From Hyphomicrobiales bacterium (GTDB lineage: Bacteria; Pseudomonadota; Alphaproteobacteria; Rhizobiales; Rhizobiaceae): DNA of 64,000 nt. Of the stretch, positions 26,612 through 35,081 are shown one piece after another. The notes below the pieces were generated by a model that was not told the origin of the DNA, made no database searches, and was given only the letters and a program-made list of their open reading frames with translations. How positions within the stretch are numbered: position 1 is the stretch's first letter; each line of letters begins with the position of its first letter. A program made the position numbers and the translations under genes. Where the stretch lies: NCBI GenBank assembly GCA_900471515.1, contig UCFC01000051.1, positions 30,741-94,740 on the forward strand, written 5' to 3'.

Positions 26612-28315
26612 ATGGCTGGACCTTCCGCTCACGACGATCATTCTCATGATCACCACGCTCATGACGCCCATGCGCATGACGACCATCACGATCACGCACA
26701 TGCGCCGAGCTTTGCCGACCGCTGGTTCTTTTCCACGAACCACAAGGACATCGGCACGCTCTACCTGATCTTTGCGATCTTCGCCGGCATCATCGGCGGC
26801 CTTCTCTCCGTTGCCATGCGCATGGAGCTGCAGGAGCCGGGCATCCAGATCTTCCACGGCCTGGCCTCCATGGTCTACGGCTACGAAGGCGATGCGGCGA
26901 TCGACGGCGCCAAGCATATGTTCAACGTCTTCACCACCGCTCACGCGCTGATCATGATCTTCTTCATGGTCATGCCGGCGATGATCGGCGGTTTCGCGAA
27001 CTGGATGGTGCCGATCATGATCGGCGCGCCGGATATGGCCTTCCCGCGCCTGAACAACATTTCCTTCTGGCTGATCGTTCCCGCATTCCTGCTGCTGGTC
27101 ATTTCGATGTTCGTCGAAGGCCCGGCCGGCGCCTATGGCGCGGGCGGCGGCTGGACCATGTATCCGCCGCTTGCCGTCGGCGGTCATCCGGGGCCTGCGG
27201 TCGACCTTGCGATCTTTGCGCTGCATATCGCCGGCGCGTCCTCGATCCTCGGCGCGATCAACTTCATCACCACGATCCTGAACATGCGCGCTCCGGGCAT
27301 GACGCTGCACAAGATGCCGCTCTTCGCCTGGGCCGTTCTGATCACCGCCTTCCTGCTGCTGCTGTCGCTGCCGGTTCTCGCCGGCGCCATCACCATGCTT
27401 TTGACCGACCGTAACTTCGGCACGGCCTTCTTCGCGCCGGAAGGCGGCGGGGACCCGATCCTCTACCAGCACCTGTTCTGGTTCTTCGGTCATCCAGAAG
27501 TCTACATCCTGATCCTGCCGGGCTTCGGCATCATCAGCCACATCGTATCGACCTTCTCGAAGAAGCCGGTCTTCGGTTATCTCGGCATGGCCTATGCTAT
27601 GGTCGCCATCGGCGCCGTCGGCTTCGTCGTCTGGGCGCACCACATGTATACGGTCGGCCTGTCGCTCGACGCGCAGCGCTACTTCGTCTTCGCGACGATG
27701 GTCATCGCCGTTCCGACGGGCGTGAAGATCTTCTCCTGGATCGCGACGATGTGGGGTGGCTCGATCACCTTCCGCACCCCGATGATCTGGGCGATCGGCT
27801 TCATCTTCCTTTTCACCGTCGGTGGTGTGACGGGCGTCCAGCTCGCCAACGCCGGCCTCGACCGCTCGCTGCATGACACCTATTACGTCGTGGCGCACTT
27901 CCACTACGTTCTGTCGCTCGGCGCCGTCTTCGCCATCTTCGCTGCCTGGTACTACTGGTTCCCGAAGATGACCGGCTACATGTACAACGAGTTCCTCGGC
28001 AAGCTGCACTTCTGGGTGATGTTCGTCGGCGTCAATCTCGTGTTCTTCCCGCAGCACTTCCTCGGCCTCGCCGGCATGCCGCGCCGCTACATCGACTATC
28101 CCGATGCGTTCGCCGGCTGGAACTATGTCTCGTCGGTCGGCTCCTACATTTCCTTCGTCGGCGTGATCATCTTCCTCGTCGGCGTCTGGGAAGCCTTCGC
28201 CAGGAAGCGCGTTGCCGGTGACAATCCGTGGGGCGAGGGCGCAACGACGCTCGAATGGCAGCTGCCTTCGCCGCCGCCCTACCACCAGTGGGAACAGCTT
28301 CCGCGCATCAAGTAA
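26612..28315 (+). CDS. ctaD: cytochrome c oxidase subunit I with histidine-rich N-terminus
   Basis: 567-residue catalytic subunit with 12 helices, haem a, haem a3 and CuB. Markers: FTTAHALIMIFFMVMPAMIGG, WFFGHPEVYILILPGFG (CuB ligand His and Tyr), HHMYTVG and HDTYYVVAHFHYV. ATG at 26612 chosen, 16 bases after ctaC. Residues 7-30 are exceptionally rich in His: 12 His with Asp and Ala. That cytoplasmic extension could bind copper, zinc or nickel; its role is unknown. Confidence 0.97.
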   Translation: MAGPSAHDDHSHDHHAHDAHAHDDHHDHAHAPSFADRWFFSTNHKDIGTLYLIFAIFAGIIGGLLSVAMRMELQEPGIQIFHGLASMVYGYEGDAAIDGAKHMFNVFTTAHALIMIFFMVMPAMIGGFANWMVPIMIGAPDMAFPRLNNISFWLIVPAFLLLVISMFVEGPAGAYGAGGGWTMYPPLAVGGHPGPAVDLAIFALHIAGASSILGAINFITTILNMRAPGMTLHKMPLFAWAVLITAFLLLLSLPVLAGAITMLLTDRNFGTAFFAPEGGGDPILYQHLFWFFGHPEVYILILPGFGIISHIVSTFSKKPVFGYLGMAYAMVAIGAVGFVVWAHHMYTVGLSLDAQRYFVFATMVIAVPTGVKIFSWIATMWGGSITFRTPMIWAIGFIFLFTVGGVTGVQLANAGLDRSLHDTYYVVAHFHYVLSLGAVFAIFAAWYYWFPKMTGYMYNEFLGKLHFWVMFVGVNLVFFPQHFLGLAGMPRRYIDYPDAFAGWNYVSSVGSYISFVGVIIFLVGVWEAFARKRVAGDNPWGEGATTLEWQLPSPPPYHQWEQLPRIK

Positions 28316-28327
28316 GATGCCGGGTCC

Positions 28328-28353
28328 AGACGCCGCAGGCTCCTGCGGCGTCT
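28328..28353 (+). terminator. long perfect hairpin between ctaD and ctaB
   Basis: AGACGCCGCAGG and its exact reverse complement CCTGCGGCGTCT are separated by two bases, giving a very stable stem of about 11 pairs just after the ctaD stop. No U-tract follows, so it is more likely an mRNA-stabilising or processing element, or partial attenuator, than a full terminator. Confidence 0.5.
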
Positions 28354-28379
28354 GACGATTGATAAATCAGGACGGAATG

Positions 28380-29336
28380 ATGACGGTTTTCGACAATCAC
28401 GAGGCTCTTGCTGAAGACGGCGACTTCCGCCTGTCGGAAGCCGGCGCGCGCGATTATTTCGAGCTTCTGAAGCCGCGGGTCATGTCGCTCGTCGTCTTCA
28501 CGGCTTTTGCCGGCCTCGTACTGGCACCGGGCCACATCAACCCGATCCTCGGCCTGATCGCCATTCTCTGCATTGCCGTCGGCGCCGGCGCCTCGGGCGC
28601 GCTGAATATGTGGTACGACGCCGATATCGACGCCGTCATGAGCCGCACTGCCAAGCGCCCGATCCCGGCCGGCCGCATCATGCCCAAGGAAGCGCTGGCC
28701 TTCGGCCTCGTGCTCTCCTGCTTTTCGGTGACGATCCTGGGTCTGGCGGTCAACTGGCTGTCGGCCTTCATCCTCGCCTTCACGATTTTCTTCTATGTCG
28801 TCATCTACACGATGTGGCTGAAACGCTCGACGCCGCAGAACATCGTCATCGGCGGCGCCGCCGGCGCTTTCCCGCCGATGATCGGCTGGGCCTGCGTGAC
28901 CAATTCCGTCACGATCGAAAGCACGGTTCTTTTCCTCATCATCTTCCTGTGGACGCCGGCGCATTTCTGGGCGCTCGCGCTGTTCAAGATGCGCGACTAT
29001 GAGGCCGTCGGCGTGCCGATGCTGCCGAACGTCTCGGGTGAACGCACCACCAAGCACCAGATCGTCGCCTATGCCGTGCTGACGGCCGTCTGCGCCGTGC
29101 TGCCGACGGTCCTCGGCTTTGCCAGCGCCGGCTACGGGGTGGTCGCTGCGGCGCTCGGTGCGGTCTTCATATACTGTTCCATCGCCGTCTGGCGCATGCC
29201 CGACGGCGACCTGAAGATGATCCCGGCGAAGAAGCTCTTCGGCTTCTCGATCTTCTATCTCTTCGCCGTGTTCTCCGCGCTGATGCTCGACCGGCTGGTC
29301 GCCGTGCTGGTCTCGTATGCAGGAGGCTCGTTCTGA
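28380..29336 (+). CDS. ctaB: protohaem IX farnesyltransferase (haem O synthase)
   Basis: About 318-residue polytopic UbiA-family prenyltransferase that converts haem B to haem O for the aa3 oxidase. The first Asp-rich motif is NMWYDADIDAVMSRTAKRP, and the second lies in DYEAVGVPMLP. Two adjacent ATGs occur (28377 and 28380); the second has the better spacing from AGGA. Its stop overlaps the next start by one base (TGATG). Confidence 0.95.
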   Translation: MTVFDNHEALAEDGDFRLSEAGARDYFELLKPRVMSLVVFTAFAGLVLAPGHINPILGLIAILCIAVGAGASGALNMWYDADIDAVMSRTAKRPIPAGRIMPKEALAFGLVLSCFSVTILGLAVNWLSAFILAFTIFFYVVIYTMWLKRSTPQNIVIGGAAGAFPPMIGWACVTNSVTIESTVLFLIIFLWTPAHFWALALFKMRDYEAVGVPMLPNVSGERTTKHQIVAYAVLTAVCAVLPTVLGFASAGYGVVAAALGAVFIYCSIAVWRMPDGDLKMIPAKKLFGFSIFYLFAVFSALMLDRLVAVLVSYAGGSF

Positions 29337-29473
29337 TGGAGCTGGTCAAGCTGACGGAAGCGCAGCGCAAGTCGCGCCGCAACCGCAACATCGCACTCGG
29401 CGTCGTGCTCGCCGGCCTGGTGATCCTTTTCTACGCCATCACCATCATCAAGTTCCTGGCGCATGGAGGCTGA
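29336..29473 (+). CDS. coxF: CoxF-like small membrane protein of the oxidase operon
   Basis: 45 residues, MELVKLTEAQRKSRRNRNIA followed by one membrane helix (LGVVLAGLVILFYAITIIKF) and a short tail. It overlaps the ctaB stop by one base and lies 4 bases before the ctaG start. Small single-pass proteins at this place in rhizobial cta operons are annotated CoxF; an assembly or haem O/A role is proposed by position only. The basic N-terminus should stay cytoplasmic. Confidence 0.85.
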   Translation: MELVKLTEAQRKSRRNRNIALGVVLAGLVILFYAITIIKFLAHGG

Positions 29474-29477
29474 TGGG

Positions 29478-30083
29478 ATGAGCGACGCCGTCAACGCACC
29501 GAAGAAGCCGCGCAACAATGCCGCCGTCGTCTTCATGTGCCTGAGCTTCGTCGTCGGCATGGGCGCCGCAAGCTATGCCGCCGTGCCGCTCTACCGGCTC
29601 TTCTGCCAGGTGACGGGCTATAACGGCACGACGCAGCGCGTCGATCAGGCCTCGAGCGTCATTCTCGACCGCACCATGCGTGTCACCTTCGACGCCAATG
29701 TCGCTCCCGGCCTGCAATGGGAGTTCAAGCCGGTCGAGCGCGAGGTCAATCCGAGGATCGGCGAAACGATCCAGGTCAATTTCATCGCCGAGAACCGTTC
29801 CAACGAGACCCAGCGCGGCCAGGCGATCTTCAACGTGACGCCGGGCGAGGCGGGCGCCTATTTCAACAAGGTGCAATGTTTCTGCTTTAATGAAACGGAC
29901 CTGAAGCCGGGCGAAAAGCTTGAAATGCCGGTCGTGTTCTACATCGATCCGGAAATTACCAAGGCCGCTGAATCGAAAAGCATTCGCACGGTCACGCTGT
30001 CCTACACGTTCTATCCCAAAGAGGGTCCGAAGCCGGTGGCTTCGAATGAGGGTAGTGCGGGACAGGCTGAAAAGAAACTTTGA
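29478..30083 (+). CDS. ctaG: cytochrome c oxidase assembly protein CtaG (Cox11)
   Basis: 201-residue copper chaperone that delivers CuB to subunit I. One N-terminal membrane helix (NNAAVVFMCLSFVVGMGAA) anchors a periplasmic immunoglobulin-like domain. The copper-binding CFCF motif is present in KVQCFCFNET, and a further Cys lies after the helix (RLFCQVTGYNGTTQ). ATG 29478 follows GGAGG at 8 bases, so it is preferred over an ATG 15 bases upstream. Confidence 0.95.
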   Translation: MSDAVNAPKKPRNNAAVVFMCLSFVVGMGAASYAAVPLYRLFCQVTGYNGTTQRVDQASSVILDRTMRVTFDANVAPGLQWEFKPVEREVNPRIGETIQVNFIAENRSNETQRGQAIFNVTPGEAGAYFNKVQCFCFNETDLKPGEKLEMPVVFYIDPEITKAAESKSIRTVTLSYTFYPKEGPKPVASNEGSAGQAEKKL

Positions 30084-30140
30084 TTGAGGAGTGTTTCCGG
30101 CAGCGCCGGAAGCGGAGAAGGAAGACACCGGGGATCTGAC

Positions 30141-31019
30141 ATGGCCGATGCTCATCAGAAAAATCACGACTATCACATCATAGCTCCGAGCCCGTGGCCG
30201 ATACTGGCCTCGCTCGGCGCATTCCTGATGGCCTTCGGCGGCGTCGGCTACATGCGCTACCTGAACGGCGGCTCGCTGCATGTTCTCGGCATCGAATGGG
30301 CTCATCCGTGGGTCTTCTTCATCGGCCTGGCCGTCGTTTTCTACGTCATGTACGGCTGGTGGTCCGACACCGTGAAGGAAGCCCACGAGGGCGCCCATAC
30401 GCGCGTCGTGTCGCTGCACCTGCGCTACGGCATGATCATGTTCATCGCTTCGGAAGTGATGTTCTTCGTCGCCTGGTTCTGGGCCTATTTCGACGCCAGC
30501 CTTTATCCGCACGAAGCTATCCAGGCCTCGCGCCTTGCCTATACCGGCGGCGTCTGGCCGCCGAAGGGCATCGAGGTTCTCGATCCCTGGCACCTGCCGA
30601 TCTACAACACCGTCATCCTGCTGCTGTCGGGCACGACGGTGACCTGGGCGCACCATGCCCTGCTGCACAACGATCGCAAGGGTCTCGTTCAGGGACTGAC
30701 GCTGACCGTCCTGCTCGGCATACTCTTCTCCTCCGTGCAGGCCTATGAATATGCCCACGCTCCCTTCGAGTTCCGCAACTCGATCTATGGCGCGACCTTC
30801 TTCATGGCCACTGGCTTCCACGGCTTCCACGTCCTGGTCGGCACCATCTTCCTGCTGGTCTGCCTCATCCGTGCGCTGCGCGGCGATTTCACCCCGAAGC
30901 AGCATTTCGGCTTCGAGGCGGCTGCCTGGTACTGGCACTTCGTCGACGTCGTCTGGCTGTTCCTGTTCTTCTGCATCTACGTCTGGGGCGGCTGGGGCGC
31001 TCCGGTCGCCGCGGGCTGA
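30141..31019 (+). CDS. ctaE: cytochrome c oxidase subunit III
   Basis: 292-residue seven-helix subunit III. Landmarks: HDYHIIAPSPWPI, SEVMFFVAWFWAYF, TTVTWAHHAL, YGATFFMATGFHGFHVLVG, and the C-terminal WYWHFVDVVWLFLF. ATG 30141 is chosen over an upstream in-frame start at 30084 that would add a non-conserved tail. Ends the oxidase operon; a strong terminator follows. Confidence 0.96.
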   Translation: MADAHQKNHDYHIIAPSPWPILASLGAFLMAFGGVGYMRYLNGGSLHVLGIEWAHPWVFFIGLAVVFYVMYGWWSDTVKEAHEGAHTRVVSLHLRYGMIMFIASEVMFFVAWFWAYFDASLYPHEAIQASRLAYTGGVWPPKGIEVLDPWHLPIYNTVILLLSGTTVTWAHHALLHNDRKGLVQGLTLTVLLGILFSSVQAYEYAHAPFEFRNSIYGATFFMATGFHGFHVLVGTIFLLVCLIRALRGDFTPKQHFGFEAAAWYWHFVDVVWLFLFFCIYVWGGWGAPVAAG

Positions 31020-31040
31020 TCGAGGCCGGACAAGAAATCG

Positions 31041-31075
31041 AAAAAGGCGGGTGCCGTCGGCCCCGCCTTTTTCTT
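31041..31075 (+). terminator. intrinsic terminator after ctaE
   Basis: AAAAAGGCGGG (31041-31051) and CCCGCCTTTTT (31062-31072) form an 11-bp perfect stem with a 10-base loop and end in a T-rich run. It separates the oxidase operon from the opposite-strand kinase gene. Confidence 0.85.
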
Positions 31076-31097
31076 TGCCCTGAAAGGATCCTCCGGC

Positions 31098-31739
31098 CTA
31101 TCGCTGGCCGGCCAGCGTCTCGAAGGCCGAGGGCTCGGGAATGCCGAGGTCCAGCTGGTGGCGGATCGCCTCGGCGCATTCGAGCGCCGTCAGCACGGAC
31201 GTATCGACCTCCATGTCGTAGAGGCCGGGGCGATGCACCTCGTCCTGCCAGCGCTGCACCGGTTCCGGTACGGGCATCTCCTCGCTGGCGCGCAGATAGA
31301 GGCCCTCTCGTCCCTCCTGAACGATCTCCCGCCGCTGCATGATCGTCTCCAGCGGACATCTGACACCGACGAACAGCACCGAGAAGCCCTCCAGGCGCCG
31401 GGCGCAATCGCCGAGAATGCCGAGCGGCTGCGAATAGCTGTCGTGATGGCCAAGGTCGGCGACGACATTGAGGCCCAATCCCGCATGGATGGCGATCGAT
31501 TCGTAGAGCGCCGCATAGAGGAACGGCACCAGTTCCTCGAGGTCCGGCCGCTCGCCGCCGGGCCTTAAGCCTATGCCGGGCAGGTAGCGCTCCGGCGTCA
31601 TGGCATTGTAGGTATCGACGCCGAGGTTGATCCACGGCCCCTCGAATTCGTTCTGGATTGCGCGCGCAATGCTGGATTTGCCGCTTCGCGGCGCGCCGTT
31701 CAGGATTATGATCTGTCCGGCATGGCTATCGTTGCTCAT
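31098..31739 (-). CDS. chloramphenicol phosphotransferase-like P-loop kinase
   Basis: 213-residue P-loop NTPase of the chloramphenicol phosphotransferase-like family. Walker A is GAPRSGKSS (about 15-23); VVADLGHHDS near residue 93 supplies the catalytic Asp, and FVGVRCPLETIMQRR is the family lid/arginine region. Family members phosphorylate hydroxyl groups of small molecules; chloramphenicol itself is not implied. It sits reversed between ctaE and DUF983-surf1, which in many rhizobia are adjacent, so it may be an insertion. Confidence 0.8.
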   Translation of the reverse strand: MSNDSHAGQIIILNGAPRSGKSSIARAIQNEFEGPWINLGVDTYNAMTPERYLPGIGLRPGGERPDLEELVPFLYAALYESIAIHAGLGLNVVADLGHHDSYSQPLGILGDCARRLEGFSVLFVGVRCPLETIMQRREIVQEGREGLYLRASEEMPVPEPVQRWQDEVHRPGLYDMEVDTSVLTALECAEAIRHQLDLGIPEPSAFETLAGQR

Positions 31740-31865
31740 CAGTCTTCTTCTTCTGTTTGGCGCGAATCACCGAGGCGAAATCGCGCAGGTATTTCCTTTC
31801 GGGATGCGAATACTTTATGGGAGAGTTAAGGCAGAAGCCGAAAAGCCGTCCAAAAGGAGGTGGGC

Positions 31866-32246
31866 ATGAACGAAGAGAGCGCGCAATTTCCGCCGGTCGA
31901 TCCGGTCAAGACCGGCATCAAGGGATGCTGCCCGCGCTGCGGTCATGGCCAGCTCTTCGATGGCGTGCTGGGCCTCAAGCCGCGCTGTGCCGCCTGCGGG
32001 CTCGACTATTCCTTTGCCGATGCCGGCGATGGTCCCGCCGTCTTCGTCATCCTGATCGTCGGTTTCATCGTCATCGGCTCGGTGCTCTGGTTGCAGGTCA
32101 ATTACGCGCCGCCGATCTGGGTTCATATCCTGCTCTTCGGCCCGCTGACGATCGTTCTCTCGCTGCTGGCGCTGCGCTGGTGCAAGGGCATTCTCATCGC
32201 CATGCAATACCGCCACAATGCCCGCGAGGGACGCCTGAGTGACTGA
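31866..32246 (+). CDS. DUF983 family membrane protein
   Basis: 126 residues. An N-terminal zinc ribbon (CCPRCGHGQLF ... PRCAACGLDYSF) precedes two membrane helices (about 55-75 and 82-102). DUF983 proteins nearly always lie in cytochrome oxidase clusters between ctaE and surf1, suggesting a role in oxidase assembly. AAAGGAGG ends five bases before the chosen ATG. Overlaps surf1 by 8 bases. Confidence 0.9.
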   Translation: MNEESAQFPPVDPVKTGIKGCCPRCGHGQLFDGVLGLKPRCAACGLDYSFADAGDGPAVFVILIVGFIVIGSVLWLQVNYAPPIWVHILLFGPLTIVLSLLALRWCKGILIAMQYRHNAREGRLSD

Positions 32247-32991
32247 CATCGAAAGTCCGGCTCCGCGCCGCAGGCTGCCGGTCTTCACCGGCATCGCCGT
32301 TCTCGCCGCGCTTGCCATCCTGATTTCGCTCGGCACCTGGCAGGTGGAGCGCCTTCACTGGAAGGAGGGGCTGCTTGCCGATATCGCCGCGCGCCGCGCC
32401 GCCGCACCGGTTCCGCTCGCCGATATCGAAGCGCTGGCGGCCAAGGGCGGGGATATCGAATATCGCACGGTCACGGCCACCGGCCGTTACGTCAACAACA
32501 AGGAGCGCCACTTCTTCGCCACCTGGCGCGGCCAGACCGGCTATTACATCTACACGCCGCTGCAGCTTGCCGACGGGCGCTATCTCTTCGTCAACAGAGG
32601 CTTCGTTCCCTTTGAGAACAAGGAGCCGGAAATGCGCATGCAGGGCCAGTTGACCGACCAGCAGACAGTGACCGGCCTTGCGCGCGCCAGACTTCCGGCC
32701 AAACCCTCCTGGCTGGTGCCCGACAATGACGTGGCGAAAAACATCTTCTACTGGAAGGATCTCGACGTGATGGCTTCCAGCGTCGATCTCGACAAGGCCA
32801 GCGTCGTGCCCTTCTTCGTCGATGCCGATTCCACGCCCAACCCGGCGGGCCTCCCGATCGGCGGCGTCACGCAGGTCGATCTGCCGAACGACCATCTTCA
32901 ATATGCCTTCACCTGGTATGGGTTGGCGGCGGTGCTGGTCGTGGTGGTCGCCATTTCCTGGTTCCGCCCCCGCAAGGGTGCGGCGCAATAG
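32239..32991 (+). CDS. surf1: SURF1 family cytochrome oxidase biogenesis protein
   Basis: 250-residue protein with two membrane helices, N-terminal (LPVFTGIAVLAALAILISLGTW) and C-terminal (FTWYGLAAVLVVVVAISWF), around a periplasmic domain with the family blocks GTWQVERLHWKE, VNRGFVP and the final YAFTWYGLA. It helps insert haem a3 into subunit I. Starts with GTG overlapping the DUF983 reading frame. Confidence 0.93.
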   Translation: MTDIESPAPRRRLPVFTGIAVLAALAILISLGTWQVERLHWKEGLLADIAARRAAAPVPLADIEALAAKGGDIEYRTVTATGRYVNNKERHFFATWRGQTGYYIYTPLQLADGRYLFVNRGFVPFENKEPEMRMQGQLTDQQTVTGLARARLPAKPSWLVPDNDVAKNIFYWKDLDVMASSVDLDKASVVPFFVDADSTPNPAGLPIGGVTQVDLPNDHLQYAFTWYGLAAVLVVVVAISWFRPRKGAAQ

Positions 32992-33052
32992 TATCGCTTC
33001 AATTCCACCCCATATTGGGTTAGAGGTCCCTGAAGCTTAACCTGGATATGTC

Positions 33053-34057
33053 ATGAACATTGCGGCAAAACCTCCTTTGACGATCAGGCTCTGCGGTCCG
33101 CGCGGTTTCTGCGCCGGCGTCGACCGTGCGATCCAGATCGTCGTGCTGGCGCTGAAGGCCTATGGCGCGCCCGTCTATGTCCGCCACGAGATCGTCCATA
33201 ACCGCTATGTCGTGGAAGGCCTGGAGGCCAAGGGCGCCGTCTTCGTCGAGGAGCTTGACGAGATCCCGGCCGAACACCGCGCCCAGCCGGTCGTCTTTTC
33301 GGCCCATGGCGTGCCGAAATCCGTGCCCGAGGATGCCAATGCCCGCAACCTCTTCTATCTCGACGCCACCTGTCCGCTGGTCTCCAAGGTCCACAAACAG
33401 GCGATGCGCCACAACCGCCTCGGTCGCCACGTCATCCTGATCGGCCATGCCGGCCACCCGGAAGTGATCGGCACCATGGGCCAGCTGCCGGAAGGCACCG
33501 TTTCCCTCATCGAGACGGTGGAGGACGTGGACGCCTACGAACCGGCCGATCCGGACAATCTCGGCTACGTCACCCAGACGACGCTCTCGGTCGACGATAC
33601 CGCCGGCGTCATCAAGCGGCTGGAAGAGCGCTTCCCCAAGCTGCAGGCGCCGGCTGCCGATTCCATCTGCTACGCCACGACCAACCGCCAGGAAGTGGTC
33701 AAGGAAGCAGCCCCCGGCTGCGATCTCTTCATCATCGTCGGCGCGCCGAATTCCTCCAATTCCAAGCGGCTCGTCGAAGTGGCGCTCCGGGCCGGGGCGA
33801 AGAAGTCGATCCTCGTGCAGCGCGCCTCCGAACTCGACTGGGACGAGATCGGCCCGATTGCCACGCTCGGCCTGTCCGCCGGCGCTTCCGCCCCGGAAGT
33901 GATCGTCAACGAGATCATCGAGGCCTTCCGCACCCGCTTCGATGCCCGCGTCGAGCTTGCCGAAACCGTGCAGGAAAACGAGCATTTCCTTGTCAACCGC
34001 GAACTGCGCAGCCTTGAACTGACCACGGCCGACATGGCATTCGTGAACGGGGAATGA
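33053..34057 (+). CDS. ispH: 4-hydroxy-3-methylbut-2-enyl diphosphate reductase
   Basis: 334-residue iron-sulfur enzyme of the last MEP step, giving IPP and DMAPP. The three cluster cysteines are C20 (GPRGFCAGV), C107 (DATCPLV) and C206 (SICYATTNRQ); the active-site His and Glu blocks (HEIVHN, FSAHGV) are present. 61 bases after surf1 and 58 before thrB, all on the same strand. Confidence 0.97.
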   Translation: MNIAAKPPLTIRLCGPRGFCAGVDRAIQIVVLALKAYGAPVYVRHEIVHNRYVVEGLEAKGAVFVEELDEIPAEHRAQPVVFSAHGVPKSVPEDANARNLFYLDATCPLVSKVHKQAMRHNRLGRHVILIGHAGHPEVIGTMGQLPEGTVSLIETVEDVDAYEPADPDNLGYVTQTTLSVDDTAGVIKRLEERFPKLQAPAADSICYATTNRQEVVKEAAPGCDLFIIVGAPNSSNSKRLVEVALRAGAKKSILVQRASELDWDEIGPIATLGLSAGASAPEVIVNEIIEAFRTRFDARVELAETVQENEHFLVNRELRSLELTTADMAFVNGE

Positions 34058-34115
34058 GGCGAGGGCGGCTGCCCTGCCTATCCGATGATACCGCCTCTAC
34101 AGTGAGAGACCCACC

Positions 34116-35081
34116 TTGGCAGTTTACACCGATATCGCCGAAGACGATCTGAAATGGTTCCTCACCGAATATGACGCCGGCACGCTGCTCTCCTACAAGG
34201 GCATTGCCGAAGGTGTGGAGAATTCCAATTTCCTGCTGCACACGTCCAAGGCGCCGCTCATCCTGACGCTTTACGAGAAGCGGGTGGAAAAGAGCGATCT
34301 GCCCTTCTTCCTCGGCCTCATGCAGCATCTGTCGGCCGGTGGCCTGTCCTGCCCGCTGCCGCTGCCGCGCAAGGACGGCGCGCTGCTCGGCACGCTTTCG
34401 GGTCGCCCCGCCGCGCTCATATCCTTTCTGGAAGGCATGTGGCTGAGAAAGCCTGAAGCCAGACATTGCCGCGAAGTCGGCAAGGCGCTGGCGCAGATGC
34501 ATGTCGCGGGCGAAGGTTTCGCCCTGAGCCGGCCGAACGCGCTGTCGCTCGACGGCTGGCAAACGCTCTGGGAAAAGTCCGAGGCGCGCGCCGACGAGGT
34601 CGAACCCGGCCTGCAGAACGAAATCCGCGGCGATCTCGATTTCCTGCGGGCCTATTGGCCGAAGGATCTGCCCGCCGGCGTCATCCACGCCGATCTTTTC
34701 CCCGACAACGTCTTCTTCCTGGGGGACGAACTTTCGGGCCTCATCGATTTCTACTTCGCCTGCAACGATCTGCTCGCCTACGACGTCTCGATCTGCCTCA
34801 ACGCCTGGTGTTTCGAGAAGGATGGCGCCTATAACGTCACCAAGGGCACACAATTGCTGGAAGGCTATCAGAGCGTGCGCCCGCTGAGCGAGGCCGAAAT
34901 CGCTGCCCTGCCGATCCTCTCCCGCGGTTCGGCCCTGCGCTTCTTCCTGACCCGTCTCTACGACTGGCTGACGACGCCCGAAGGCGCGATGGTCACCAAG
35001 AAGGATCCGCTGGAATATCTGCGCAAGCTGCGCTTCCACCGCCAGATCTCCTCGCCGGCGGAATATGGACTGAGCCTATGA
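34116..35081 (+). CDS. thrB: homoserine kinase, APH-fold type
   Basis: 321-residue homoserine kinase of the aminoglycoside-phosphotransferase fold, as in rhizobia and pseudomonads, unrelated to the GHMP-type ThrB of E. coli. The catalytic loop VIHADLFPDNVFF and the metal motif GLIDFYFACND are intact. It phosphorylates homoserine for threonine synthesis; thrC lies at 47.8 kb. The start is TTG (MAVYTDIAEDDL). Overlaps rnhA by 4 bases (ATGA). Confidence 0.93.
   Translation: MAVYTDIAEDDLKWFLTEYDAGTLLSYKGIAEGVENSNFLLHTSKAPLILTLYEKRVEKSDLPFFLGLMQHLSAGGLSCPLPLPRKDGALLGTLSGRPAALISFLEGMWLRKPEARHCREVGKALAQMHVAGEGFALSRPNALSLDGWQTLWEKSEARADEVEPGLQNEIRGDLDFLRAYWPKDLPAGVIHADLFPDNVFFLGDELSGLIDFYFACNDLLAYDVSICLNAWCFEKDGAYNVTKGTQLLEGYQSVRPLSEAEIAALPILSRGSALRFFLTRLYDWLTTPEGAMVTKKDPLEYLRKLRFHRQISSPAEYGLSL

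Noticed and set aside
31098..31739. Chloramphenicol resistance gene
   Set aside because: The family name is historical. The gene is a chromosomal P-loop kinase with no resistance context, so only the fold-level call is kept.
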